Shown piece after piece: positions 8,495-19,778 of a stretch of 64,000 nucleotides of DNA. Origin of the DNA: Stutzerimonas xanthomarina DSM 18231 (lineage in GTDB: Bacteria > Pseudomonadota > Gammaproteobacteria > Pseudomonadales > Pseudomonadaceae). The notes beneath the pieces were generated by a model. That model did not search any database and was not told where the DNA came from. It saw only the letters and a list, made by a program, of their open reading frames with translations. Both the position numbers and the translations under genes were made by a program. Location of the stretch: assembly GCF_900129835.1 (NCBI RefSeq), contig NZ_FQXA01000002.1, forward strand, positions 1 to 64,000, read 5' to 3'. Position 1 is the first letter of the stretch. Every line of letters starts with the position of its first letter.

Positions 8495-11326
8495 ATGCAA
8501 GAAAGCGTAATGCAGCGCATGTGGGACAGTGCCCACCTATCCGGTGGTAACGCTGCCTATGTGGAAGAGCTATATGAGCTCTACCTGCACGATCCCAACG
8601 CTGTGCCCGAAGAGTGGCGCACCTACTTCCAGAAGCTGCCCGTCAGTGGCGGGGCTGCGGCCGACGTATCGCATTCGACAATCCGCGATCACTTCGTCCT
8701 GCTGGCCAAGAACCAGCGTCGTGCCCAGCCCGTTTCGGCAGGCAGCGTCAGTAGCGAGCATGAGAAGAAGCAGGTCGAAGTTCTACGTCTGATCCAGGCG
8801 TACCGGATGCGTGGCCATCAGGCTGCCCAGCTCGACCCGCTCGGTCTGCAACAACGGCCCGCTCCAGCTGACCTGGCCATTAACAACTACGGGTTGACCG
8901 ACGCGGACCTGGATACGGTTTTCCGTACCGGCGACTTGGCCATGGGCAAAGATCAGGCAACCTTGCGTGAGATCCACCAGGCGCTGCAAGAGACTTATTG
9001 CCGCACTATTGGGGCTGAATTTACCCACATCGTGGACTCGGACCAGCGCAACTGGTTTCTGCAGAGGCTCGAAAGTGTTCGTGGCCGCCCGTCCTTCTCG
9101 CCTGAAATCAAGAGTCACCTGCTTGAGCGCCTGACCGCAGCCGAGGGCCTGGAAAAGTACCTGGGTACCAAGTATCCAGGTACCAAGCGGTTTGGCCTGG
9201 AAGGTGGTGAGAGTCTGATTCCATTGCTGGATGAAATAATCCAACGCTCAGGCTCCTACGGCACTAAGGAGATCGTAATTGGCATGGCCCACCGTGGCCG
9301 CCTCAACGTCCTGGTCAACACCTTTGGTAAGAACCCGCGCGACCTGTTCGACGAGTTTGAAGGCAAGAAGGTCGAAGGGCTCAGTTCCGGTGACGTGAAG
9401 TATCACCAGGGGTTCTCTTCCAACGTGATGACCCCGGGTGGCGAAATACACCTGGCGATGGCGTTCAACCCGTCGCACCTGGAAATCGTGTCGCCGGTGG
9501 TTGAGGGCTCCGTTCGTGCCCGTCAGGATCGCCGGTGTGATGCGGTTGGTGACAAGGTGCTGCCGGTCACGATTCACGGGGATGCCGCCGTGGCGGGGCA
9601 GGGCGTTGTCATGGAAACCTTCCAGATGTCCCAGACTCGTGCCTATCGCACGGGGGGTACCATCCGGATCGTGATCAACAATCAGGTTGGCTTTACCACC
9701 AACAAGCAAGAAGACGCGCGCTCTACTGAGTATGCGACTGACGTTGCAAAAATGATCCAGGCGCCGATCTTCCACGTAAATGCGGATGATCCTGAAGCTG
9801 TTCTGTTCGTCACGCAGCTTGCCGTCGATTACCGGATGCAGTTCAAGCGTGACATCGTCATCGACCTGATCTGCTACCGCCGTCGCGGTCATAACGAAGC
9901 GGATGAGCCCAGCGGCACTCAGCCACTGATGTATCAGAAAATCTCTAAACAACGCACCACGCGCGAGCTCTATGCCGATGCGTTGACGCAGACCAACGTG
10001 CTCGACAACGAGCGCGTTCAGGCCAAGGTTGACGAGTACCGGACTGCGCTGGATAACGGCCTTCACGTCGTCAAGAGCCTGGTCAAAGAGCCGAACAAGG
10101 AATTGTTCGTTGATTGGCGTCCATATCTGGGCCATACCTGGACCGCTCGTTACGACACGCGGTTCGAACTGAAGGCGTTGCAGGAACTGTCCAGCAAGAT
10201 GCTGACGGTGCCGGAAGGCTTCGTGGTTCAGCGTCAGGTGTCGAAGATTCTCGAAGACCGTCAGAAGATGGGTGCCGGTGCGCTCGCCATCAACTGGGGC
10301 TATGCCGAGACACTGGCTTATGCAACCCTGCTGTTCGAAGGCCACCCGGTTCGCATCAGTGGCCAGGACGTCGGTCGCGGCACCTTCTCGCACCGTCACG
10401 CGGCGTTGCACAACCAGAAGGATGGCAGCACCTATATTCCACTTCAGCATCTTTATGAAGGTCAGCCTCGCTTCGACCTGTACGACTCCTTCCTATCGGA
10501 AGAGGCAGTACTAGCGTTTGAGTACGGCTATGCCACTACCATGCCCAACGCACTGGTGGTGTGGGAAGCGCAGTTCGGGGACTTCGCGAATGGTGCTCAG
10601 GTCGTGATCGACCAGTTCATCACCAGTGGCGAGCACAAATGGGGCCGGCTGTGCGGGCTGACCATGCTGTTGCCGCATGGTTACGAAGGGCAAGGTCCGG
10701 AGCACTCGTCCGCGCGTTTGGAACGCTACCTGCAGCTGTGCGCCGAGCACAACATCCAGGTCTGTGTACCGACGACACCTGCTCAGGTCTATCACATGCT
10801 GCGTCGGCAGGCGATCCGTCCCCTGCGCAAGCCTCTGGTAGCGCTGACGCCGAAGTCACTGCTGCGCCACAAGCTGGCGACCTCGACCCTGGAAGACCTG
10901 ACTCAAGGCTCGTTCCTGACAGTGATCCCCGAGATCGATCAGATCGATCCAGGCAAGGTCGAACGCGTTGTCATGTGCAGCGGCAAGGTCTATTACGATC
11001 TGCTGGACAAGCGCCGCAGTGAAGGTCGTGACGACATCGCAATTGTTCGTCTGGAACAGCTGTATCCGTTTCCGGAAGAGGACCTGGCGGAGGTGCTAGC
11101 GCCTTACCAGAACCTCAAGAACATCGTCTGGTGTCAGGAAGAACCGATGAATCAGGGCGCCTGGTATTGCAGCCAGCATCACATGCGTCGCGTTGCCATC
11201 GCACACAAGAAAGAGCTGTTCTTGCAATACGCGGGTCGTGAAGCGTCTGCTGCGCCTGCAGTCGGTTATGCCTCCATGCACGCAGAGCAACAGGAAAAAC
11301 TGCTGCAGGACGCCTTCACCGTTTAA
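8495..11326 (+). CDS. sucA: 2-Oxoglutarate dehydrogenase E1 component
   Basis: SucA is the thiamine diphosphate-dependent E1 enzyme that decarboxylates 2-oxoglutarate and succinylates the lipoyl group of SucB. The 943-residue length is standard. The N terminus ('[20 protein letters not shown]') is the SucB-binding segment. Motifs include '[11 protein letters not shown]', the thiamine diphosphate region '[17 protein letters not shown]' and '[15 protein letters not shown]', and the transketolase-like domain with '[15 protein letters not shown]'. A GAAGGTGA ribosome site precedes the ATG. sucB follows after 67 bases that contain a perfect 11-base-pair hairpin. Confidence 0.98.
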   Translation: MQESVMQRMWDSAHLSGGNAAYVEELYELYLHDPNAVPEEWRTYFQKLPVSGGAAADVSHSTIRDHFVLLAKNQRRAQPVSAGSVSSEHEKKQVEVLRLIQAYRMRGHQAAQLDPLGLQQRPAPADLAINNYGLTDADLDTVFRTGDLAMGKDQATLREIHQALQETYCRTIGAEFTHIVDSDQRNWFLQRLESVRGRPSFSPEIKSHLLERLTAAEGLEKYLGTKYPGTKRFGLEGGESLIPLLDEIIQRSGSYGTKEIVIGMAHRGRLNVLVNTFGKNPRDLFDEFEGKKVEGLSSGDVKYHQGFSSNVMTPGGEIHLAMAFNPSHLEIVSPVVEGSVRARQDRRCDAVGDKVLPVTIHGDAAVAGQGVVMETFQMSQTRAYRTGGTIRIVINNQVGFTTNKQEDARSTEYATDVAKMIQAPIFHVNADDPEAVLFVTQLAVDYRMQFKRDIVIDLICYRRRGHNEADEPSGTQPLMYQKISKQRTTRELYADALTQTNVLDNERVQAKVDEYRTALDNGLHVVKSLVKEPNKELFVDWRPYLGHTWTARYDTRFELKALQELSSKMLTVPEGFVVQRQVSKILEDRQKMGAGALAINWGYAETLAYATLLFEGHPVRISGQDVGRGTFSHRHAALHNQKDGSTYIPLQHLYEGQPRFDLYDSFLSEEAVLAFEYGYATTMPNALVVWEAQFGDFANGAQVVIDQFITSGEHKWGRLCGLTMLLPHGYEGQGPEHSSARLERYLQLCAEHNIQVCVPTTPAQVYHMLRRQAIRPLRKPLVALTPKSLLRHKLATSTLEDLTQGSFLTVIPEIDQIDPGKVERVVMCSGKVYYDLLDKRRSEGRDDIAIVRLEQLYPFPEEDLAEVLAPYQNLKNIVWCQEEPMNQGAWYCSQHHMRRVAIAHKKELFLQYAGREASAAPAVGYASMHAEQQEKLLQDAFTV

Positions 11327-11337
11327 TCATTCTTGCA

Positions 11338-11362
11338 AGAGGCCGCGGACACCGCGGCCTCT
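11338..11362. other. Perfect 11-bp hairpin between sucA and sucB
   Basis: AGAGGCCGCGG (11338-11348) and CCGCGGCCTCT (11352-11362) pair perfectly across a three-base loop. No T run follows (ATGTAAAAC), so it is probably not a full terminator. It starts 11 bases after the sucA stop and may stabilise or process the mRNA, or attenuate transcription. Confidence 0.6.
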
Positions 11363-11393
11363 ATGTAAAACCGAATCAAATAGGACCCAGCTA

Positions 11394-12614
11394 ATGGCTA
11401 TCGAGATCAAAGCCCCTCAATTTCCGGAATCGGTTGCTGACGGCACAGTTGCGACCTGGCACAAACAGCCGGGCGATGCGGTAAAGCGTGACGAATTGAT
11501 TGTCGACATCGAGACCGACAAGGTCGTTATGGAAGTGCTGGCCGAAGCGGACGGCGTGCTGAGTGAAATCGTCAAAAACGAAGGCGATACCGTGCTCAGC
11601 GGCGAGCTGCTTGGCAAGCTGGATGCGGGCGCTACTGCCTCTGCTCCTGCCGCTCCAGCTGCTGCACCTGCACAAGCCAACGCTCCTGCTGCGGGCCCCG
11701 CTACCGGTGGAGAAGATGCCATCCTCGCGCCTGCAGCCCGCAAGCTGGCCGAAGAAAACGGCATCGACCCGAACAGCGTGAAGGGCACCGGCAAAGACGG
11801 ACGCGTCACCAAAGAAGATCTGGTCGCCGCTATCGAGGCCAAGAAGTCCGCCCCGGCTTCAAGCAAGCCTGCCGCCAGCACTGCTGCTGCTCCTGTCACC
11901 ACTGGTGGTGATCGGACCGAGAAGCGCGTGCCGATGACCCGCCTACGTGCCAAGGTGGCTGAGCGTTTGGTCGAGGCACAGTCGAACATGGCGATGCTGA
12001 CGACCTTCAATGAAGTCGACATGACTGAGGTCATGGCGCTGCGTTCGAAGTACAAGGATCTTTTCGAGAAGACCCACAATGGCGTACGCCTGGGCTTCAT
12101 GTCTTTCTTCGTCAAAGCGTCCGTCGAGGCGCTGAAGCGCTTCCCGGCGGTCAACGCCTCGATTGATGGTACCGACATCGTCTATCACGGTTATCAGGAC
12201 ATCGGCGTCGCCGTTTCCAGTGACCGTGGTCTGGTCGTACCGGTCCTGCGCAATGCGGAGCTGATGAATCTGGCTGAAGTCGAAAGCGGCATTGCGACCT
12301 TTGGCAAGAAGGCCCGTGATGGCAAATTGTCGATCGACGAAATGACCGGAGGTACCTTCACTATCACCAACGGCGGTACGTTCGGTTCGATGATGTCGAC
12401 CCCAATCGTCAACCCGCCGCAAGCCGCCATCCTGGGCATGCACAACATTCTGCAACGCCCGATGGCCATCAACGGTCAAGTGGTCATTCGTCCCATGATG
12501 TACTTGGCGTTGTCCTATGATCATCGCCTGATCGACGGCAAGGAAGCGGTCAGCTTCCTGGTGACCATCAAGAACCTGCTGGAAGATCCGGCCCGTCTGC
12601 TGCTGGATATCTAA
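11394..12614 (+). CDS. sucB: Dihydrolipoyllysine succinyltransferase (E2)
   Basis: SucB is the core of the 2-oxoglutarate dehydrogenase complex; it transfers the succinyl group from lipoate to CoA. The 406 residues hold a lipoyl domain (about 1-77) with the modified Lys in 'ETDKVVMEV'. An Ala/Pro-rich linker (about 80-105) follows, then an E1/E3-binding domain (about 107-145, '[15 protein letters not shown]') and a catalytic domain ending with the His and Asp of '[14 protein letters not shown]'. The start is the ATG at 11394. The in-frame extension upstream overlaps sucA and has no family similarity. It is followed by a REP-like element and then lpd. Confidence 0.98.
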   Translation: MAIEIKAPQFPESVADGTVATWHKQPGDAVKRDELIVDIETDKVVMEVLAEADGVLSEIVKNEGDTVLSGELLGKLDAGATASAPAAPAAAPAQANAPAAGPATGGEDAILAPAARKLAEENGIDPNSVKGTGKDGRVTKEDLVAAIEAKKSAPASSKPAASTAAAPVTTGGDRTEKRVPMTRLRAKVAERLVEAQSNMAMLTTFNEVDMTEVMALRSKYKDLFEKTHNGVRLGFMSFFVKASVEALKRFPAVNASIDGTDIVYHGYQDIGVAVSSDRGLVVPVLRNAELMNLAEVESGIATFGKKARDGKLSIDEMTGGTFTITNGGTFGSMMSTPIVNPPQAAILGMHNILQRPMAINGQVVIRPMMYLALSYDHRLIDGKEAVSFLVTIKNLLEDPARLLLDI

Positions 12615-12623
12615 AAGACAGTT

Positions 12624-12672
12624 ACAAGTAGCAAGTGGTCGCTGTACGAAAGGCAGCGCACTTGCGGCTTGT
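12624..12672. repeat. REP-like imperfect palindrome between sucB and lpd
   Basis: ACAAGTAGCAAGTGGTCGCTG (12624-12644) pairs with a mild mismatch pattern to CAGCGCACTTGCGGCTTGT (12654-12672) across a nine-base loop. The 'agcaag / gcttgt' composition is like the scattered intergenic palindromes of Pseudomonas genomes. It occupies most of the 94-base gap inside the suc-lpd operon. Confidence 0.6.
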
Positions 12673-12693
12673 AGCGTGTCGCTTGCCGCTTAG

Positions 12694-14145
<1,452 letters not shown>

Positions 14146-14161
14146 CAGCGCAGCAGAAAAT

Positions 14162-14199
14162 GGCGGCGTGCACCGGACTCAGCGTCTGGTGCAGCCGCC
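14162..14199 (+). terminator. Possible hairpin terminator/attenuator after lpd
   Basis: GGCGGC-TGCACC-GAC pairs with GTC-GGTGCA-GCCGCC with small bulges across a short loop, 16 bases past the lpd stop. No T run follows, so it may attenuate or stabilise rather than end transcription into sucC. Confidence 0.4.
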
Positions 14200-14319
14200 G
14201 AATACCTTCGCGCAAGGTATGACAGGTCCTTGAAAGGTATCCTCGATAGTTTTCAGCGACTTGAGGCGACGGCACCAACAAGTGACGTCTGATGCACATC
14301 AAACCGAACGGTAGCTAAG

Positions 14320-15486
14320 ATGAATCTTCACGAATATCAGGGTAAGCAACTGTTTGCCGAATACGGATTGCCAGTTTCCAAAGGCTATGCGGTTGATAGC
14401 CCAAAGGAAGCGGCTGAAGCCTGTGACCAAATCGGAGGCACTGAGTGGGTTGTTAAAGCCCAGGTGCACGCAGGCGGTCGTGGCAAAGCGGGTGGCGTAA
14501 AGCTGGTTCGTAGCAAGGACGAAGCCCGTGCATTTGCCGAGCAGTGGCTGGATAAGCGCCTGGTCACGTACCAGACTGACGCCAATGGTCAGCCGGTTAG
14601 CCGGATTCTCGTTGAAGCGTGCACTGATATCGAGAAAGAGCTGTATTTGGGGGCCGTGGTTGATCGCGCTACCCGTCGTGTGGTCTTCATGGCCTCCACG
14701 GAAGGCGGCGTCGATATCGAAAAAGTCGCTCACGACACGCCTGAGAAAATCCTCAAGGCAACCATCGATCCGCTGGTTGGCGCTCAGCCATTCCAGGGGC
14801 GTGAGCTGGCATTTAAGCTCGGTCTCAAGGGCGATCAGGTCAAGCAGTTCGTCCATATCTTCGTCGGCCTTGCCAAGCTCTTCGTTGACTACGATCTGGC
14901 CTTGCTGGAAGTCAACCCGCTGGTTATCAAGAAAGACGGCAACCTGCATTGTCTCGATGCCAAGCTGAACATCGACAGTAACGCCATCTACCGTCAGCCC
15001 AAGCTGCGCGGTATGCAGGATCCGTCGCAGGACGATCCTCGCGAAGCGCACGCTGCCAAGTGGGAGCTCAACTACGTCGCACTAGACGGCAACATCGGCT
15101 GCATGGTCAACGGTGCCGGGCTGGCGATGGGCACCATGGACATCGTCAACCTGCACGGTGGCAAGCCTGCGAACTTCCTCGACGTCGGTGGTGGCGCGAC
15201 CGAAGAACGTGTGACCGAAGCGTTCAAGATCATCCTCTCCGATGACAACGTCGCGGCGGTTCTGGTCAACATCTTCGGCGGCATCGTTCGCTGCGACATG
15301 ATTGCCGAAGGCATTATTGGCGCGGTGAAGGAAGTCGGCGTCAAAGTACCGGTAGTTGTGCGCCTGGAAGGCAACAACGCCGAGCTCGGCGCCAAAATGC
15401 TGGGTGAAAGTGGTCTGAACATCATCGGTGCGACCAGCCTGACCGATGCGGCCATTCAAGTCGTCAAAGCCGCGGAGGGCAAGTAA
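14320..15486 (+). CDS. sucC: Succinyl-CoA synthetase beta subunit
   Basis: SucC binds nucleotide and, with SucD, makes ATP or GTP from succinyl-CoA. The 388-residue protein starts '[16 protein letters not shown]', the hallmark of the family. It has an ATP-grasp domain (about 1-240) with '[17 protein letters not shown]', and a C-terminal CoA-ligase domain with '[13 protein letters not shown]', '[11 protein letters not shown]' and '[13 protein letters not shown]'. Its stop codon TAA shares one base with the sucD ATG (TAATG), so translation is coupled. It follows lpd after 174 bases. Confidence 0.98.
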   Translation: MNLHEYQGKQLFAEYGLPVSKGYAVDSPKEAAEACDQIGGTEWVVKAQVHAGGRGKAGGVKLVRSKDEARAFAEQWLDKRLVTYQTDANGQPVSRILVEACTDIEKELYLGAVVDRATRRVVFMASTEGGVDIEKVAHDTPEKILKATIDPLVGAQPFQGRELAFKLGLKGDQVKQFVHIFVGLAKLFVDYDLALLEVNPLVIKKDGNLHCLDAKLNIDSNAIYRQPKLRGMQDPSQDDPREAHAAKWELNYVALDGNIGCMVNGAGLAMGTMDIVNLHGGKPANFLDVGGGATEERVTEAFKIILSDDNVAAVLVNIFGGIVRCDMIAEGIIGAVKEVGVKVPVVVRLEGNNAELGAKMLGESGLNIIGATSLTDAAIQVVKAAEGK

Positions 15487-16373
15487 TGAGCGTCCTGATC
15501 AATAAAGACACCAAGGTCATCTGCCAGGGCTTCACCGGCTCGCAGGGCACCTTCCACTCCGAGCAGGCTATCGAGTACGGCACCAAAATGGTCGGCGGCG
15601 TGACGCCCGGCAAGGGCGGTACTACGCACCTCGGTCTGCCAGTTTTCAACACTGTAAAAGAAGCGGTCGAAGCGACGGGCGCTGATGCGTCGGTTATCTA
15701 TGTTCCCGCACCCTTCTGCAAGGACTCCATCCTTGAAGCAGTGTTCGGCGGTATCAAGTTGATTGTCTGCATCACCGAAGGCATTCCGACCCTCGACATG
15801 CTGGAAGTGAAGATCAAGTGTGACGAGATGGGCGTTCGCCTGATCGGGCCGAACTGCCCGGGCGTAATTACCCCCGGTGAGTGCAAGATCGGTATCCAGC
15901 CGGGTCACATCCACCTGCCTGGCAAGGTCGGTATTGTGTCCCGTTCCGGCACCTTGACCTACGAAGCAGTCAAGCAGACCACTGACGCCGGTTTCGGTCA
16001 GTCGACCTGCGTAGGTATCGGTGGCGACCCGATTCCAGGTTCGACCTTCATCGATATCCTCCAGCTGTTCCAGGAAGATCCGCAGACCGAAGCAATCGTC
16101 ATGATTGGCGAGATCGGTGGTTCGGCCGAGGAAGAGGCTGCGGCGTACATCAAGGCAAACGTCACCAAGCCAGTGGTTTCCTACATCGCAGGTGTAACTG
16201 CTCCGGCTGGCAAGCGCATGGGCCATGCGGGCGCGATCATCTCCGGCGGCAAGGGAACGGCTGACGAGAAGTTCGCTGCGCTGCAGGACGCTGGCGTGAA
16301 GACCGTTCGCTCGCTTGCCGATATCGGCAAAGCGCTGGCGGAAATCACCGGCTGGGAAGTCAAGCAGGCCTGA
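15486..16373 (+). CDS. sucD: Succinyl-CoA synthetase alpha subunit
   Basis: SucD binds CoA and carries the phosphohistidine of succinyl-CoA synthetase. The 295 residues start '[21 protein letters not shown]', with the CoA-binding Rossmann fold in the first 130 residues ('[16 protein letters not shown]'). The phosphorylated His is in '[14 protein letters not shown]'. Length and order after sucC are standard. It is the last gene of the TCA block, with a strong terminator 20 bases after the stop. Confidence 0.98.
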   Translation: MSVLINKDTKVICQGFTGSQGTFHSEQAIEYGTKMVGGVTPGKGGTTHLGLPVFNTVKEAVEATGADASVIYVPAPFCKDSILEAVFGGIKLIVCITEGIPTLDMLEVKIKCDEMGVRLIGPNCPGVITPGECKIGIQPGHIHLPGKVGIVSRSGTLTYEAVKQTTDAGFGQSTCVGIGGDPIPGSTFIDILQLFQEDPQTEAIVMIGEIGGSAEEEAAAYIKANVTKPVVSYIAGVTAPAGKRMGHAGAIISGGKGTADEKFAALQDAGVKTVRSLADIGKALAEITGWEVKQA

Positions 16374-16393
16374 TCTGTACCTAGCGATGCCCG

Positions 16394-16428
16394 ATGCCAG
16401 TCAGCTTGTCTGACTGGCATTTTTGTTT
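16394..16428 (+). terminator. Terminator of the suc operon
   Basis: ATGCCAGTCAG (16394-16404) and CTGACTGGCAT (16410-16420) form a perfect 11-bp stem with a five-base loop, followed by TTTTGTTT. Confidence 0.92.
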
Positions 16429-16648
16429 CTGCAGGGCAACAAACGGCTTCATGGCATCGTCGTATCGAACCCGCCCAGCACGCGTCCGGCTTCTGCGCCG
16501 CCTCTCTTGTGGGCCTTTGATTCCTCGCCCTCGTGGGCCATTTCGATTAAGGTGCGTGCTTTTTTCAGGCGACTCGGCATGGGTCGTAGCTGGAAGCAAG
16601 CGCTTATGCGTTCTGCGCGCCGGAATCTTCTGTAGTGGTGATAGTTCA

Positions 16649-17959
16649 ATGACTCGACTGAAAGGCCTCGATTTGCTGGCTCTTGGCTTCATGACGTTCG
16701 CGCTGTTTCTTGGCGCCGGCAACATCATTTTTCCACCCAGCGCTGGGCTGGCTGCAGGGCAGTCACTCTGGTCTGCCGCGCTGGGTTTTTTGCTGACAGG
16801 CGTCGGTTTACCCTTGCTGACCGTGGTTGCGCTGGCACGGGTTGGCGGCGGCATGGATCGCTTGACGGCGCCACTGGGGCGTGGCGCCGGCACGCTGCTG
16901 GCGGTTGCGGTGTACCTGGCTATCGGTCCGCTGTTCGCGACACCCCGGACAGCGGTGGTTTCGTTCGAAATGGGGGTTGCGCCCTTTAGCGGCAACACAG
17001 CAATACCCCTTTTCGTTTATACGGTGCTGTTCTTTTCAGCGACTTTGTTCTTGGCAGTGAATCCAGGTCAGCTGGTTAACCGGGTCGGCAAGTTCATCAC
17101 GCCGGTGCTACTGGCTGCACTATTGGTGCTGGGCGGCGCTGCTGTGTTCGCGCCGGCTGGCGACATCGGGGTGACCGCTGAGAGCTACCGCAACAGCCCG
17201 TTGCTGAAAGGATTTCTGGAAGGATATCTGACGATGGATACGCTCGGCGCGCTGGTATTCGGCATCGTGATCGCGACGGCGATCCGTGATCGCGGCGTAT
17301 CCGATCCCGCGCTGGTGACCCGCTATTCAGTTATTGCCGGCGCAATAGCCGCGCTTGGCCTGTCGCTGGTTTACCTGGCGTTGTTCTACTTGGGTGCAAC
17401 CAGTCAGGGCATTGCCGGGGAGGCGCAAAACGGCGTGCAGATTCTCACCTCCTATGTACAGCATACGTTCGGTACCCCGGGCAGTCTGCTGCTTGCGGTC
17501 GTGATTACGCTCGCCTGTCTGACCACCGCAGTCGGACTGACGACTGCCTGTGGTGAGTTTTTCAGCAGTTTGATTCCGGTTGGCTATCGCACAGTCGTGG
17601 TGGTGTTCACCTTGTTCAGCCTGTTGGTAGCCAATCAGGGCCTGACACAGCTGATCAGTGTGTCAGTGCCAGTACTGGTCGGACTCTATCCCCTGGCGAT
17701 CATGTTGGTGGCACTGAGCTTGCTTGATGGTTGCTGGGTTTCGCCCCGCCGAATTTTTGTCCCGGTGATGGCTGTGACATTGGTTTTCGGTGTCGTGGAT
17801 GGGTTGTCAGCGGCAGGCTTCAACGATCTGGTTCCGGTTCTGTTCACCCAATTACCGTTGGCCGCGCAGAGCATGGGCTGGCTGGTTCCTGTGCTGGTGA
17901 CTTTGGCGATTGCGTTCGTGATAGATCGGCTGCTTGGCCGGCGCCGACTCGCGTCATGA
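16649..17959 (+). CDS. brnQ: LIV-II branched-chain amino acid:cation symporter
   Basis: BrnQ imports leucine, isoleucine and valine with Na+ (BraB in P. aeruginosa). The 436-residue protein begins 'MTRLKGLDLLALGFMTFALF' and has about twelve membrane helices. Family motifs include 'FLGAGNIIFPPSAGL' near the N terminus and 'AIGPLFATPRTAVVSFE' at about 91-107. The ATG at 16649 was chosen because the protein starts in register with family members; the frame stays open 255 bases upstream through the suc terminator. It is a single-gene unit. Confidence 0.95.
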   Translation: MTRLKGLDLLALGFMTFALFLGAGNIIFPPSAGLAAGQSLWSAALGFLLTGVGLPLLTVVALARVGGGMDRLTAPLGRGAGTLLAVAVYLAIGPLFATPRTAVVSFEMGVAPFSGNTAIPLFVYTVLFFSATLFLAVNPGQLVNRVGKFITPVLLAALLVLGGAAVFAPAGDIGVTAESYRNSPLLKGFLEGYLTMDTLGALVFGIVIATAIRDRGVSDPALVTRYSVIAGAIAALGLSLVYLALFYLGATSQGIAGEAQNGVQILTSYVQHTFGTPGSLLLAVVITLACLTTAVGLTTACGEFFSSLIPVGYRTVVVVFTLFSLLVANQGLTQLISVSVPVLVGLYPLAIMLVALSLLDGCWVSPRRIFVPVMAVTLVFGVVDGLSAAGFNDLVPVLFTQLPLAAQSMGWLVPVLVTLAIAFVIDRLLGRRRLAS

Positions 17960-18001
17960 CGCCTGTGGGTCCTGACGTAAGATTGGCTGCCTAGGTGCCT
18001 G

Positions 18002-18025
18002 GCCAGCGGTTCCGCTGGCTATAAT
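18002..18025 (+). promoter_or_regulatory. Perfect -10 box with an adjoining 7-bp dyad, upstream of the DUF599 gene
   Basis: TATAAT (18020-18025) is preceded directly by GCCAGCG-GTTC-CGCTGGC (18002-18019). No good -35 box is visible. The dyad may be the end of a brnQ terminator or an operator that covers the promoter. Confidence 0.4.
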
Positions 18026-18052
18026 CCGGCGCATGTGTCCAGAGGAATTATC

Positions 18053-18778
18053 ATGCTGATTCCCAATCATTTGCTGCCTCATCTGATAGCTGTCGCGTGG
18101 TTCGTGCTGTGCTGGGCCGGCTACACCCGTTACGCAAGCTGGCGAGGCAGGGACACGGCATGCCTTGCTAGCGTCCTGCATCTGTATCGTCAGGACTGGA
18201 TGCGACGCATGCTGCTGCGCGACAACCGTATTGCCGATGCCAATGTGATCGGCAATCTGGAGCGTAATGCGGGATTTTTCGCATCCAGCACCTTGATCAT
18301 TCTGGCGGGTATTCTGACCGCGCTGGGTGCGTCGGAACGTGCCGTTTCGCTGTTGGCAGATTTGCCATTTGCACAGCCGGTCAGCCGCGGGCTTTCCGAG
18401 ATCAAGCTGTTGGCGTTGGCGGTTGTGTTCGTTTACGCGTTTTTCACTTTTAGCTGGTGCATGCGGCAGTACAACTTCGCGGCAGTGCTAGTAGCCTCGG
18501 CGCCGATGGCGGGTGAGCGCAACGTGAGTGACCTCGAGCGCAAGTCGTTCGCCGAGCGGGCTGCCAGAGTGATCTCGATGGCCGCAAACCAGTTCAACTT
18601 CGGTCTGAGGGCTTATTACTTCGGGATGGCTACCTTGTCCTGGTTCATCCATCCCTGGTTCTTCATGGTGGTGACGACCGGTGTGATGCTGGTTTTGTAC
18701 CGGCGAGAGTTTCATTCCGATGTACTTAAAGTGATGGTTTTCACGCCAACCTTGCCGGTCGAACAGCCTAAGGAGTAG
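18053..18778 (+). CDS. DUF599 family membrane protein
   Basis: This 241-residue protein has hydrophobic segments at about 5-25, 75-95, 117-140 and 195-220. It matches the DUF599 family: 'RDWMRRMLLRDNRIADANVIGNLERNAGFFASST' is its most typical region (here QDWMRRMLLRDNRI...), and a later block holds 'FGLRAYYFGMATLSWF'. The function of DUF599 is not known. The ATG at 18053 has an AGAGGA ribosome site at good spacing, which decides it over the GTG 18 bases earlier. It follows brnQ and precedes the thioesterase pair in the same direction. Confidence 0.85.
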   Translation: MLIPNHLLPHLIAVAWFVLCWAGYTRYASWRGRDTACLASVLHLYRQDWMRRMLLRDNRIADANVIGNLERNAGFFASSTLIILAGILTALGASERAVSLLADLPFAQPVSRGLSEIKLLALAVVFVYAFFTFSWCMRQYNFAAVLVASAPMAGERNVSDLERKSFAERAARVISMAANQFNFGLRAYYFGMATLSWFIHPWFFMVVTTGVMLVLYRREFHSDVLKVMVFTPTLPVEQPKE

Positions 18779-18834
18779 GGCTCGCGCTGGGAGGGCCGGT
18801 AAACTGTGTGGCTTGATCCTTTCTGAGAATTCGC

Positions 18835-19293
18835 ATGAGCGATAGTCTGATACTGGAGCGTACCCAGCGCTTCCTTTTCCTGTTACGCCACTGTCAGGTC
18901 CTTGGTATGCGTGTCGAGCAAGCTAACGCCAAGGGGCTCACGCTGCGCCTTCCGTATAGCGAAAAGATCGTCAGCAATCCTGAGACCGGACGCATTCACG
19001 GCGGAGCGATCACAACGTTGATGGATACCACTTGCGGTATCTCGACGGCATGCGCACTGCCGGAGCTCGAGATCTGCCCGACGCTTGATTTGCGCATCGA
19101 CTACATGCATCCCGCCGAGCCGAATCACGATGTGTTTGGCTTTGCCGAATGCTATCGCATGACACCAACGGTGATTTTTACCCGTGGAGTCGCGTATCAG
19201 CGCGATATCAATGAGCCAATTGCCCACGTGGTCGGCGCCTTTATGCGCATGGGTAAGAACAGCTTCGTGACAACGTCGGAGACGGCGAAATGA
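18835..19293 (+). CDS. PaaI-type hotdog thioesterase (first of a pair)
   Basis: This is a 152-residue single-hotdog protein of the PaaI/YigI group, predicted to hydrolyse an acyl-CoA. 'GRIHGGAITTLMDTTCG' is the conserved helix with the catalytic HGG and Asp. 'CPTLDLRIDYMHPA' is the following beta strand. The C-terminal part contains 'VAYQRDINEPIAHVVGAFM'. The stop overlaps the start of the next hotdog gene by four bases (ATGA), so the two are probably translated together and may form a complex. The substrate cannot be read from the sequence. Confidence 0.88.
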   Translation: MSDSLILERTQRFLFLLRHCQVLGMRVEQANAKGLTLRLPYSEKIVSNPETGRIHGGAITTLMDTTCGISTACALPELEICPTLDLRIDYMHPAEPNHDVFGFAECYRMTPTVIFTRGVAYQRDINEPIAHVVGAFMRMGKNSFVTTSETAK

Positions 19294-19736
19294 GTCATCT
19301 GGACCTCGACGCATTGGTCAGCGAGGCTCACGCCAATAACGATTACGATGCACTCTTGAATATGGTCCCGTACGCCCGGCTCATCGGTATCGAGTGCCTG
19401 CGGCTGGGCGATGAGATGGTTTTCCGGCTTCCCAAGAATCAGGACAACATCGGCAATCCTACGCTTCCGGCGATCCACGGCGGCGTAATTGCCGGCTTCA
19501 TGGAACATGCCGCGATGCTCCATCTGCTGATGTTCATGGGCGCGCCACATTTGCCCAAAATCATCGACTTCTCGATAGATTATCTGCGAGCGGGTCACTA
19601 TCGTGACACCTTTGCCGCGTGCCAGGTCTGGCGCCAGGGGCGTCGTGTGGCCAATGTTGCCGTGACAGCCTGGCAAACCAACCAGGCTGAGCCGATCGCA
19701 ACTGCGCGTTGCCACTTCAAGGTCAACGAGCCCTGA
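19290..19736 (+). CDS. PaaI-type hotdog thioesterase (second of a pair)
   Basis: This 148-residue hotdog protein is the partner of the gene before it. It has 'PAIHGGVIAGFMEHAAMLHL', where the usual Asp of the catalytic helix is replaced by Glu (FMEHA), and 'IIDFSIDYLRAG' as the next strand. The N-terminal helix ('HANNDYDALLNMVPYA') differs from the first copy, and the two are only distantly similar. A different catalytic residue in one member fits a hetero-oligomer or two substrates; this is inference. A four-base overlap couples it to the upstream gene. Confidence 0.88.
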   Translation: MSHLDLDALVSEAHANNDYDALLNMVPYARLIGIECLRLGDEMVFRLPKNQDNIGNPTLPAIHGGVIAGFMEHAAMLHLLMFMGAPHLPKIIDFSIDYLRAGHYRDTFAACQVWRQGRRVANVAVTAWQTNQAEPIATARCHFKVNEP

Positions 19737-19778
19737 TAGGCCCTGCCGGCGCTACTGTAGTCGTCTTGAGGGTGTTGA

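Noticed and set aside
9248..10450. A 400-residue open frame opposite sucA
   Set aside because: It is an antisense shadow caused by high GC codon bias. No ribosome site or known domain.
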